DNA from: Actinomycetota bacterium
GTDB taxonomy: Bacteria > Actinomycetota > Actinomycetes > Actinomycetales > Actinomycetaceae
DNA: 19,831 bases
Reading direction: 5' to 3'
Assembly (NCBI GenBank): GCA_019425105.1
Contig: JAHYYD010000014.1
Coordinates: 1-19,831 of the forward strand
Both the position numbers and the translations under genes were made by a program. A model generated the notes under the pieces. It searched no databases and had not been told where the DNA came from. It was given only the letters and a program-made list of their open reading frames with translations. This document shows, one piece after another, positions 1 through 6,455 of the stretch (position 1 is the first letter of the stretch; each line of letters starts with the position of its first letter).

Positions 1-211
1 AGCCGCCGTAGACGGAGTAGACGCCGAAGTGCATGAACATGCCGTACTGGAGTTCCTGCCACTTGGCAATTTTCGGGGTGGAGCTCAGTGGGACCGCTGC
101 GGGGACGCCGGTAGGCGCTGGCGGCGCGTCGGCAAAAGTGGGGGCGCTCATGGGTGCGAGCACCAGTGCCGTAGCGACCGCACACCCGGCAAGCATTCGC
201 TTGAGGTTCAC
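1..211 (-). CDS. Secreted alpha-L-fucosidase, GH29 family (N-terminal part only)
   Basis: Only the first 70 codons are in the window; the gene continues past the left edge. It begins with GTG at 211-209, preceded by an AAAGGA ribosome binding site. The first ~30 residues form a signal peptide: a basic start (NLKR), a hydrophobic Ala/Leu/Val core, and a likely signal peptidase I site after TFA. A Pro/Ala-rich linker follows. Next comes KWQELQYGMFMHFGVYSVYG, which matches the start of the GH29 catalytic barrel (family pattern W-x-x-x-x-x-G-[ML]-F-x-H-[FW]-G-x-x-S-V). GH29 enzymes remove terminal alpha-L-fucose from glycans such as mucins and host glycoproteins. An exported enzyme in a mucosal actinomycete would act on host glycans; that role is inferred. 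The catalytic aspartate and any C-terminal modules are outside the window. The LAGC near the N-terminus is probably not a lipobox, because no hydrophobic stretch precedes it. Confidence 0.75.
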   Translation of the reverse strand, partial: MNLKRMLAGCAVATALVLAPMSAPTFADAPPAPTGVPAAVPLSSTPKIAKWQELQYGMFMHFGVYSVYGG

Positions 212-237
212 GGGGTGTCCTTTCAAGGGGTAATGGT

Positions 238-267
238 GGACAACGGTGTCCGTCCTCAACGGTGAGG
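238..267 (-). promoter_or_regulatory. Two tandem dyads in the fucosidase leader
   Basis: Two 14-bp inverted repeats lie side by side: GGACA-ACGG-TGTCC at 238-251 and CCTCA-ACGG-TGAGG at 254-267. They share the core CAACGGTG, with centres 16 bp apart, but their arms differ. They lie 27 to 56 bp upstream of the fucosidase start. They could be paired operator sites, or two short hairpins with 4-nt loops in the leader RNA. The function is inferred. Confidence 0.45.
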
Positions 268-343
268 ATGAGGCGAACGTTACCCCACAGGGCTTTCCCG
301 TGAATCAGTTTGATAGTAGCTTTCTCGAAAATCAGGGGGTTCC

Positions 344-367
344 CCGTTTAGGCGGAAACTAAAACGG
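344..367 (-). promoter_or_regulatory. Imperfect inverted repeat upstream of the fucosidase gene
   Basis: CCGTTTAG and CTAAAACGG flank a 7-nt spacer (one extra A in the right arm). The repeat lies about 26 bp upstream of a possible -10 box, TACTAT on the minus strand (318-313). No convincing -35 box was found. It is a plausible regulator site for the sugar-hydrolase gene, but the call rests on symmetry alone. Confidence 0.3.
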
Positions 368-401
368 TCGTACTATTCAATCTCTTGCGCTCGCACATAC
401 G

Positions 402-432
402 ACAAGCGGGCCGGTTACCCCGACCCGCTTGT
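402..432 (-). terminator. Hairpin terminator after the response regulator
   Basis: ACAAGCGGG (402-410) and CCCGCTTGT (424-432) form a perfect 9-bp stem with a 13-nt loop, 33 bp beyond the stop codon of the response regulator. There is no T-run, which is common for actinobacterial hairpin terminators. Confidence 0.55.
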
Positions 433-465
433 TAACCCTCCTCCCCTCAGGGACGAGGCAGTGGC

Positions 466-1113
466 TCAGTTACGCCACGCGGCAGCCCTCTGCCCGGCAA
501 CCCAGGCGGCAACCTGCGTACGGCGCTGCAGCCCCATCTTGGATAGCAACGACGTGATGTGGTTCTTCACGGTCTTCTCGGCAACACCGAGCTTTTCGCC
601 GATCTCACGGTTCGACAGACCATCTCCGATCAGGTCAAGAACCTTACGCTCCGACGGCGTCAGGTCAGCGGTCGGATCCTCGTGATCGACGCGCCGACGC
701 GTGAGCGTACGCTCATCCAGCAGGACGCGGCCATCCGCGACAGCCTTGATAACGTCAGTGATCTCAGCTCCGCGCACGGTCTTAAGAATGTACGCGCGCG
801 CTCCGGCCTCCAGGGACTCAGCCAGGGCCTCGTCGTCGTCGAAGGACGTCAGGACCACCGGGAGGATCTGCGGATGAGAGGCGCGCAGGCGATTCATGAT
901 GTCGATACCCGTCCCGTCGGGCAGCTGCAGATCAACGAGGATGACGTCGGGGCGCACCAGATCGGCGCGACGCACGGCGTCAGCGACCGACCCGGCTTCA
1001 GCAACGACCTCCAGGGCCTCGTCTCGGTCAACGATCTCAGCAATGCCACGTCGAACGATCTCGTGATCGTCGACGATCATAACGCGCGTGCGCGCAACGG
1101 TATTTTCACTCAC
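466..1113 (-). CDS. NarL/FixJ-family response regulator (DevR/DosR-like)
   Basis: A 215-residue two-domain regulator. The receiver domain covers residues ~10-125, with the acidic pair D15/D16, phospho-acceptor D61 (VILVDLQLP), conserved T89 and K111. A LuxR-type helix-turn-helix covers ~150-206 and contains LTPSERKVLDLI, GLSNREIGEKL and EKTVKNHI; the EKTVKNH and RRTQ stretches closely resemble actinobacterial DevR/DosR. It is expected to bind DNA when phosphorylated by a sensor kinase, but no histidine kinase is in the window, so signal and targets are unknown. The start chosen is GTG at 1113, which gives the normal short lead into the receiver domain. No Shine-Dalgarno sequence is visible, but a TAGAAT box sits 7 nt upstream, suggesting a leaderless mRNA. 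The gene follows rnc after a small hairpin, so it may be transcribed separately. Confidence 0.93.
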   Translation of the reverse strand: MSENTVARTRVMIVDDHEIVRRGIAEIVDRDEALEVVAEAGSVADAVRRADLVRPDVILVDLQLPDGTGIDIMNRLRASHPQILPVVLTSFDDDEALAESLEAGARAYILKTVRGAEITDVIKAVADGRVLLDERTLTRRRVDHEDPTADLTPSERKVLDLIGDGLSNREIGEKLGVAEKTVKNHITSLLSKMGLQRRTQVAAWVAGQRAAAWRN

Positions 1114-1120
1114 GTGTCTG

Positions 1121-1126
1121 ATTCTA
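1121..1126 (-). promoter_or_regulatory. -10 box for a possible leaderless response-regulator mRNA
   Basis: TAGAAT on the minus strand (5 of 6 matches to TATAAT) ends exactly 7 nt before the GTG start. This spacing puts the transcription start at or next to the start codon, the usual arrangement for actinobacterial leaderless genes. No good -35 box was seen. Confidence 0.45.
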
Positions 1127-1134
1127 ACGGTCAG

Positions 1135-1150
1135 GAGGGCACGCGCCCTC
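1135..1150 (-). terminator. Short GC hairpin between rnc and the response regulator
   Basis: GAGGGC-ACGC-GCCCTC forms a 6-bp stem with a 4-nt loop, 12 bp past the rnc stop codon. There is no T-tract on the minus strand. It may terminate or attenuate transcription of the upstream operon. Confidence 0.35.
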
Positions 1151-1162
1151 GATTACTATTAC

Positions 1163-1885
1163 TTACTGCTCCGGAGACAGTCGGCTCATCGCATCCTGCG
1201 CGGCCGCGTTCTCCGCATGCTTCTTCGACGAGGCCTGCCCCGTCCCGAGTGCATCCGAACGCCCGGAGACGAAGGCCTGCGCCGTAAACACGCGCTGGTG
1301 ATCCGGCCCCTCGCCCTCCACCTCGTAGGACACCTCGCCCAGGCCCTGTGCCTGGGCGTACTCGATGAGAATCGTCTTCCAGTCCTGGTGCTGCCCACGC
1401 GAGGGGGCATCCACCAGCAGGAAGCTGAGACGCTCCAGGATCACGCGACGAGCCTCCTCAAGGCCGCTCGTCAGGTAGGTCGCGCCGATCAGCGCCTCGA
1501 ACGTGTCGGACAGGATGGAATCCTTGTCCCGCCCTCCGTGCGTTGACTCTCCTTTACCGAGGAACACGAAGTCACCCAGGTTAATGCGCCGAGCCGCTGC
1601 GGCCAGAGGCTGCTGCGAGACGGTTGCCGCGCGCATGCGCGACAGATCAGACTCTGCGACGTCGGGGTACTGCTCGTAAAGCTTCTCCGCAATCACGATG
1701 GAGAGCACCGAATCGCCCAGAAACTCCAGCCGCTCATTATTGGCGATTCCTCCAGCCTCGTTCGCGTAGGAACGATGCACCAGAGCGAGCTGCAACAGCG
1801 GCGCGTCGATGCGTGTCCCCCAGGCGTCGACGAGGGCGTCTGTATCCGTGCGCGGGGGTACCGGTAAGTGCTTCGAACGGGCCAT
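1163..1885 (-). CDS. rnc: Ribonuclease III
   Basis: A 240-residue RNase III, the double-strand-specific endonuclease that processes rRNA precursors and structured mRNAs. The catalytic domain (~15-160) has the signature ERLEFLGDSV at 51-60. By alignment to the E. coli enzyme, the metal-binding and catalytic residues correspond to E51, E54, D58, E78, D127 and E130 (ILSDTFEALIGA). A double-stranded RNA-binding domain follows at ~168-236 (DWKTILIEYAQ ... ASSKKHAENAAAQDAM). The start is ATG at 1885, which overlaps the yceD stop by one base (TGATG), giving translational coupling. A longer in-frame opening upstream lies inside yceD and is not needed. In many actinobacteria rpmF (L32) sits between yceD and rnc; here it is absent. 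Confidence 0.96.
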   Translation of the reverse strand: MARSKHLPVPPRTDTDALVDAWGTRIDAPLLQLALVHRSYANEAGGIANNERLEFLGDSVLSIVIAEKLYEQYPDVAESDLSRMRAATVSQQPLAAAARRINLGDFVFLGKGESTHGGRDKDSILSDTFEALIGATYLTSGLEEARRVILERLSFLLVDAPSRGQHQDWKTILIEYAQAQGLGEVSYEVEGEGPDHQRVFTAQAFVSGRSDALGTGQASSKKHAENAAAQDAMSRLSPEQ

Positions 1886-2454
1886 CACGAACGCTCCGAC
1901 TCGCCATCCTCCCCCAGCAGGGACGCCAGGGAAGCCAGGCGCGGATCGACGACGAAATGCTCGTGATCCTCGGGCAGGTCCGCCCACTTCTCACCGCACA
2001 CATCGCACAGGCCCGCGCAGTCGTCGCTGCACAGCGGGCGCGGGTCGACGAGGGGGACGATCGCGTCGCGCAGCTGGGTCTCGATATCGATGGTGTCGCG
2101 CTCGCCGATGACGAACAGGTCATCTGCTTCTTCACCCTCGTCGTCCGCGGACGTCAGGACCGGGGCACCGGGCTCAAAGTAGACCTCTTGGCTGACGACG
2201 TCATGGTGCTCGCGCATCTCGTCGAGGCAGCGCACGCACTCACCGACGAGGTCCACCGATGTTGCCAGCGAGACGAGAACACCGTCCTCGACGCTGGTCA
2301 TGTCCACGGAGATGTCCAGAGGCACGCCGGGCACGGCCGACATCGAGGGGGTCCCAAGGTCGTCAGGGGTCACCCACACGAGGTCCTCATGCAACGTGGA
2401 TCCGAGAGCGCGAGGCAGACGCGCCAGGGACAGCACCAGGGTCTTGTCACTCAT
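1885..2454 (-). CDS. yceD: DUF177/YceD family protein
   Basis: A 189-residue YceD (DUF177) protein. The family is linked to large-ribosomal-subunit or 23S rRNA accumulation and is usually encoded beside ribosomal protein L32. The sequence shows the family's cysteine pattern: ECVRC near residue 75 and CSDDCAGLCDVCG at ~142-154, probably binding a metal. A strongly acidic stretch with several Asp/Glu pairs lies between them. The start is ATG at 2454 (MSDKTL), overlapping the end of the SepIVA-like gene by 8 bp (ATGAGTGA). An ATG 15 bp upstream is possible but less consistent with the overlap. It is coupled to rnc downstream. Confidence 0.88.
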   Translation of the reverse strand: MSDKTLVLSLARLPRALGSTLHEDLVWVTPDDLGTPSMSAVPGVPLDISVDMTSVEDGVLVSLATSVDLVGECVRCLDEMREHHDVVSQEVYFEPGAPVLTSADDEGEEADDLFVIGERDTIDIETQLRDAIVPLVDPRPLCSDDCAGLCDVCGEKWADLPEDHEHFVVDPRLASLASLLGEDGESERS

Positions 2455-3157
2455 TGGCCAGGTCCACATCTGTCACGCCAACGCCGCGGCGCTCGGCGAT
2501 CGTTCGACGGCCCGCATCCGTGCGGCGCGACAGGTCGGAAATGAGCTGCGCGAGCTCATCGAGGGAGTTGGCCACGTAGTCGTCGGCTCCCTCGCGTAGC
2601 GATGCCGCTGAGCGCTTCGCCTCGGACACGATTTCGCGCGCACGGTCCTCGGCCATGCGCACGATGTTCTCAGTGGAGACGATGCGCGCCGCCTGTGCGT
2701 TCGCGTCGGCGATCGTCGCCTCAGCATCCGAACGTGCCTGCGAGACGAGAGCAGTCGCCTCGTCGTCCGCTCGCGAGCGCGTCCGTTCAGCTTCCTCTTC
2801 AGCATCGGAGATGATTTGTGCGGCGCGCTCGTTGGCCTGGTCGAGGGTGGAGGAGGCGCGCGAGTTCGCCTCGGCGATACGGGTTTCTGCCGCGGAGTCC
2901 GCGCGTCCCAGGACCGCGTCGGCATCGGCGACGACGGCGTCGGCAGCAACGAGATCCTCCGGCAGAGCCTCGCGTGCCTGATCCAGGAGGTCAAGCAGCT
3001 CGGCCTTGTTAATCATGATGGATGCGGACAGGGGAACGGTGCGCGAGGACTCGACGAGATCCTCGATCTGATCGAGGGCGGCGATCACGGTGGAGGGACC
3101 GTAGACGGTTTCCTCGTTCCACTCGTCCTGCGTCTTGTTGTCGGGCGTATCAGCCAT
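2447..3157 (-). CDS. sepIVA: DivIVA-like coiled-coil protein, SepIVA (Rv2927c) type
   Basis: A 236-residue mostly helical protein. A short globular head (~15-75; YGPSTVIAALDQIEDLVE ... SASIMINKAELLDLLDQ) precedes a long coiled coil. The coil consists of regular 11-residue units of the form A-x3-A-x3-[ILV]-x2: seven in a row at residues 86-162, a six-residue break (ENIVRM), then further units from 169. Head sequence, coil and position between coaD and yceD match mycobacterial Rv2927c (SepIVA), a DivIVA-domain protein needed for septation. A cell-division role is inferred from that. The start is ATG at 3157 because AGGAGG lies 5 nt upstream; a weaker ATG 27 bp further out has no such site. No membrane segment is present. 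The homology is judged by eye, so the function is less certain than the family. Confidence 0.75.
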   Translation of the reverse strand: MADTPDNKTQDEWNEETVYGPSTVIAALDQIEDLVESSRTVPLSASIMINKAELLDLLDQAREALPEDLVAADAVVADADAVLGRADSAAETRIAEANSRASSTLDQANERAAQIISDAEEEAERTRSRADDEATALVSQARSDAEATIADANAQAARIVSTENIVRMAEDRAREIVSEAKRSAASLREGADDYVANSLDELAQLISDLSRRTDAGRRTIAERRGVGVTDVDLANE

Positions 3158-3187
3158 GGCTGCCTCCTGCGTTCCACCGAGCATGAT

Positions 3188-3658
3188 TCAGCTTCTATTG
3201 TCGGTCAGAAATCGCTCAACCGCTGGCGGGACATACCGAGAAATATCCTTTTTGAGTCCGAATAGCTCGCGGATGGCGCTCGACGAGACATGCGCGAGCG
3301 CGGGGCGGGTCGGGATCCACCATGTGTCGATGCCACCGACCTCGTCGTTAAAGGCTGCCTGAGGGGCCTCGTGATCGAGATCTATTGCCGAGCGCACGCC
3401 CTTGACGATGAGTGTGGCACCCAAGCGCGAGGCCTCATCCATCGTCGCCCCTTCCAAGGCCACGACGTCGACGTTGCTCAGGTGGGCGGTGGCTTCCTCG
3501 ATGAGAGCGACCCTTCGGTCGGTTGGGATCAGCCCATGTTTGGCGGGGTTGATGCCGACGCCGATAATGAGCCGCTCAGCGATGGCGCAGGCGCGCTCGG
3601 CGACGTCGAGATGCCCATTCGTAAAGGGGTCAAAAGAGCCTGGGAACAGTGCGATCAT
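3188..3658 (-). CDS. coaD: Pantetheine-phosphate adenylyltransferase
   Basis: A 156-residue PPAT, which joins 4'-phosphopantetheine and ATP to make dephospho-CoA, the penultimate step of coenzyme A synthesis. The nucleotidyltransferase motif GSFDPFTNGHLD is at 7-18, with the T/HxGH element TNGH at 13-16. VKGVRS (85-90) and the C-terminal nucleotide motif SSSAIRE (125-131) are present. Length is typical. The middle motif reads LDHEAPQAAFN, whereas most homologues have a form like FEYELQMAxMN, so this copy is somewhat divergent there. ATG at 3658 overlaps the rsmD stop (ATGA), coupling the two genes. Confidence 0.95.
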   Translation of the reverse strand: MIALFPGSFDPFTNGHLDVAERACAIAERLIIGVGINPAKHGLIPTDRRVALIEEATAHLSNVDVVALEGATMDEASRLGATLIVKGVRSAIDLDHEAPQAAFNDEVGGIDTWWIPTRPALAHVSSSAIRELFGLKKDISRYVPPAVERFLTDNRS

Positions 3659-4293
3659 CGGCGGTCCTCCTCACTCATCGACGAGGCCTCGGCCTCCTCG
3701 GGAGCGCTCACGCCGCCCTCTGAGTCTTCCGTGGGCAGTGGCGGGCCCGCGAAATAGGCGACGGTCTCGCCCCACGTGCGCTGGTCTTCTAGGACGAGGA
3801 AGGGCGGCCATGTGGGCGCGGGTGCGCGGGTCGAGCGCTCAACGACGACGAGTGCATCGGGGCCGATCCAGGGTCCGAGCAGCGACAGGATGGCGGTCAT
3901 ATCCGCCTCGGCAATGTCGTAGGGAGGATCGATGAAAACAAGGTCAACGTCTCCGCACAGATCCTCGCCGGTGCGCGCAGCAAGATACGCACGAGCATCA
4001 GCTGTGACGACGCGTGCGGGCAGACCGGTCGAGCGGACGTTGGCGGAGGCGACGCGCGCCGCTCCAGACGATTTTTCGACGAGCGTTGCGCGTGTGCTAC
4101 CGCGCGAGAGCGCCTCCAGGCCGAGCGCACCCGTCCCGGCGTACAGGTCCAACACGGTTGTCCCATTCAGGACGTTCATGTGGTCGAGACGGGAGAAAAG
4201 CGCCTCGCGCACGCGCTCCGATGTGGGGCGCGTCCCGGACTTAGGCACGGCGAGGGTTCGCCCTTTGGCACTACCTGCGACGATTCTGGTCAT
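3655..4293 (-). CDS. rsmD: 16S rRNA (guanine966-N2)-methyltransferase
   Basis: A 212-residue Rossmann-fold methyltransferase that modifies G966 of 16S rRNA using S-adenosylmethionine. Visible motifs are GTRPTSERVREALFS (20-34), the SAM-binding LDLYAGTGALGLEALSRG (48-65) and the catalytic DPPY (122-125). The last ~30 residues are a low-complexity Glu/Ser/Asp-rich tail not typical of the family. The tail overlaps the coaD start by 4 bp. ATG at 4293 has GAGG just upstream and lies 23 bp after recG. The rsmD-coaD pairing is conserved widely in bacteria. Confidence 0.95.
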   Translation of the reverse strand: MTRIVAGSAKGRTLAVPKSGTRPTSERVREALFSRLDHMNVLNGTTVLDLYAGTGALGLEALSRGSTRATLVEKSSGAARVASANVRSTGLPARVVTADARAYLAARTGEDLCGDVDLVFIDPPYDIAEADMTAILSLLGPWIGPDALVVVERSTRAPAPTWPPFLVLEDQRTWGETVAYFAGPPLPTEDSEGGVSAPEEAEASSMSEEDRR

Positions 4294-4316
4294 GCCTCTA
4301 CCCTACCGGGCACGCC

Positions 4317-6455
4317 TCAGGAGCGTTGCATCCACTCGACTTGCCCCTCGGAGGCGCCACGCAGGGCGCGCGCGAGGTCCGGATGGCCCTCCAGCGTCGC
4401 GTCGCTATCGAGGAGCGCGTCGGCTGCTTCTTTAGCCGAACGGATGAGTGATTCGTCGCGGCGGACGGAGAGGAACCGCAGGTGCGTAGCCTTGCCCGAC
4501 TGACCGGCGCCCAGGACGTCACCCTCCTTGCGCAGGCGCAGATCGGCCTCGGCGAGCTCGAAACCGTCGGTCGTCTCGGCAAAAGCCTGCAGCCTCGCGA
4601 GCCCCGCATCGGTGAGTTCATGCCGATGCATCGCGATACACAGGGAGGGCAGGGAGGAACGTCCGACGCGCCCACGCAGCTGGTGGAGCTGAGCGAGCCC
4701 GAACTGCTGGGAGTCGAGGATCACCATGAGGGTTGCCTCCGAGACGTCAACGCCGACCTCGATGACGGTCGTTGCGACGAGCAGCGGGGCGCGTCCGGCG
4801 GAAAAGTCCTCCATGATCTGGGCTTTCACGGGCGCGGGCGTGCGCCCCGTGAGCTCGTGGATAGCCACGCCCGCGAGCGCGGGATGGGAACGGAGGTAGG
4901 CGGCAACCTCACTGACGGATGCGAGTGGGCGCGCGTGCTCCTCGTCGGCATCACTCACCTCGTCAGTAGCGTCGATACGCGGGCAGACGACGTAGACGCG
5001 CCGCCCCTGCGAAATCTCTTCGGCGGCTCTGGCCCACGTGCGCTCCACCCACGCGGCGTTTGCTGCGTCCGTGAGGTAGGTGGCCACGGGCGTGCGACCG
5101 CGGGGCATCCCGCTCATGCGTGTCTCATCCAAGTCACCGAACACGGTCATGGCGATCGTGCGCGGGATTGGCGTCGCGCTCATCACTAGTTCGTGGACAC
5201 CGCGACCATCTTCCCGGGCTCGACGGAGGGCGGCACGCTGCTCGACGCCGAAGCGGTGCTGCTCGTCGACGACGACGAGGGCAAGATCGGCGAAACGCAC
5301 GGATTCCTGGAAGAGTGCGTGCGTTCCCACGACGATGAGCGGCTGAGCGCAGTTCATGGCCGCTTGGATCTCTCGGCGGGCAGCCGGCGTCGTCGAACCG
5401 GTCAGGAGACGCACGTCGGGGGCTTCTTCTCCCAGGGGTGCGAGGAGGGCCCGCAGGGATGCTGCGTGCTGCTCGGCCAGGACCTCCGTCGGGGCGACGA
5501 GGGCGCCCTGGTGGCCCGCCGCGACGACCTGCAGGAAGGACATGAGCGCGACGATCGTCTTACCCGAACCGACGTCCCCCTGGAGGAGGCGCTGCATCGG
5601 GGTCTCGCGCTCAAGGTCGGCGCCGATCTGCGCGACAGCGTCCTCCTGAGAATCGGTGAGTTGGAAGGGCAGACAGTCGCGGAACCGATCCACGAGTGCG
5701 GCGCTCCGGGGGGAAGCGACCGCCGGGGTCGCGCGTGCGCCACGCCGACGCATCGCCAGCCCCACCTGCAGAACAAACGCCTCCGTGAAGGCCAGTGCGC
5801 GGCGGGCCTGTTGGTAGTCGTCGTCCGTGTGCGGCTGATGCAGGCGACGAAGGCTGCACGCATAGGCGGGAATGTCGACGCGATCGCGCACCGCGGCGGG
5901 AACCACGTCGGGCACGTCCGCATCGTCGAGGTGGTCGAGAACCATACCGACGGCGCGGGCGATCGCCCACGAGGCGAGAGATCCCGTCGTCGGATAGATC
6001 GGGATGGGCCGGGAGGCGATTCGCTCGATATCCTCCCCATCGACGCCTTCGAAAGACGGGTGGGTGAGTTGAAGCTTGCCGCGATAGGCGCCCACTTTCC
6101 CGGCAAAAAGGAAGGATTGCCCGGGGGTCAGGATCCTCTCGATCGGCGCAAGCTTGTACTGATTTTTCGCGAAAAACGTGGCGGAGAGGAACTGAACGCC
6201 GTCCGTGAGAGTGACCTCCAGGCGGACGCCCGATCCGGAGCGGTTAGCGATCAGGTGCGCGGACGCAACCTCGGCGAGGATCGTGACATCCTCCCCCTCT
6301 CGCAGGGAGGACAGGGGCGTGAGGCGGCCCCAGTGGTAGTACCGGCGAGGCGCCACCATGAGCAGGTCGCCCACCGTCGCAACCCCGCCGCCCGCCAGCG
6401 CCTTCGCCGTCTTCTTGGGCAGGCGCAGGGACAGCGGGATGTCGAGTGCACTCAC
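4317..6455 (-). CDS. recG: ATP-dependent DNA helicase RecG
   Basis: A 712-residue RecG, the branch-migration helicase that remodels stalled replication forks and recombination intermediates. An N-terminal wedge/OB-fold region (~40-150) precedes two helicase lobes. Walker A (GDVGSGKT) is near residue 293-300, the DEQH box (VVDEQHRFG) near 397-400, SATPIPRT at ~426-433 and motif VI QLRGRVGRS at ~592-600. The C-terminal region AEADLRLRKEGDVLGAGQSG corresponds to the RecG-specific block. The start is GTG at 6455, which forms a GTGA overlap with the upstream gene's stop; an ATG 48 bp further upstream lies inside that gene. The overlap implies translational coupling. Confidence 0.96.
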   Translation of the reverse strand: MSALDIPLSLRLPKKTAKALAGGGVATVGDLLMVAPRRYYHWGRLTPLSSLREGEDVTILAEVASAHLIANRSGSGVRLEVTLTDGVQFLSATFFAKNQYKLAPIERILTPGQSFLFAGKVGAYRGKLQLTHPSFEGVDGEDIERIASRPIPIYPTTGSLASWAIARAVGMVLDHLDDADVPDVVPAAVRDRVDIPAYACSLRRLHQPHTDDDYQQARRALAFTEAFVLQVGLAMRRRGARATPAVASPRSAALVDRFRDCLPFQLTDSQEDAVAQIGADLERETPMQRLLQGDVGSGKTIVALMSFLQVVAAGHQGALVAPTEVLAEQHAASLRALLAPLGEEAPDVRLLTGSTTPAARREIQAAMNCAQPLIVVGTHALFQESVRFADLALVVVDEQHRFGVEQRAALRRAREDGRGVHELVMSATPIPRTIAMTVFGDLDETRMSGMPRGRTPVATYLTDAANAAWVERTWARAAEEISQGRRVYVVCPRIDATDEVSDADEEHARPLASVSEVAAYLRSHPALAGVAIHELTGRTPAPVKAQIMEDFSAGRAPLLVATTVIEVGVDVSEATLMVILDSQQFGLAQLHQLRGRVGRSSLPSLCIAMHRHELTDAGLARLQAFAETTDGFELAEADLRLRKEGDVLGAGQSGKATHLRFLSVRRDESLIRSAKEAADALLDSDATLEGHPDLARALRGASEGQVEWMQRS

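Noticed and set aside
1..211. Fucosidase as a lipoprotein (LAGC near the N-terminus)
   Set aside because: The cysteine is at residue 10 with no hydrophobic segment before it; the hydrophobic core comes after, fitting an ordinary signal peptide.
559..1287. Plus-strand frame opposite the response regulator and rnc end
   Set aside because: Crosses two real genes in antisense and has no family features.
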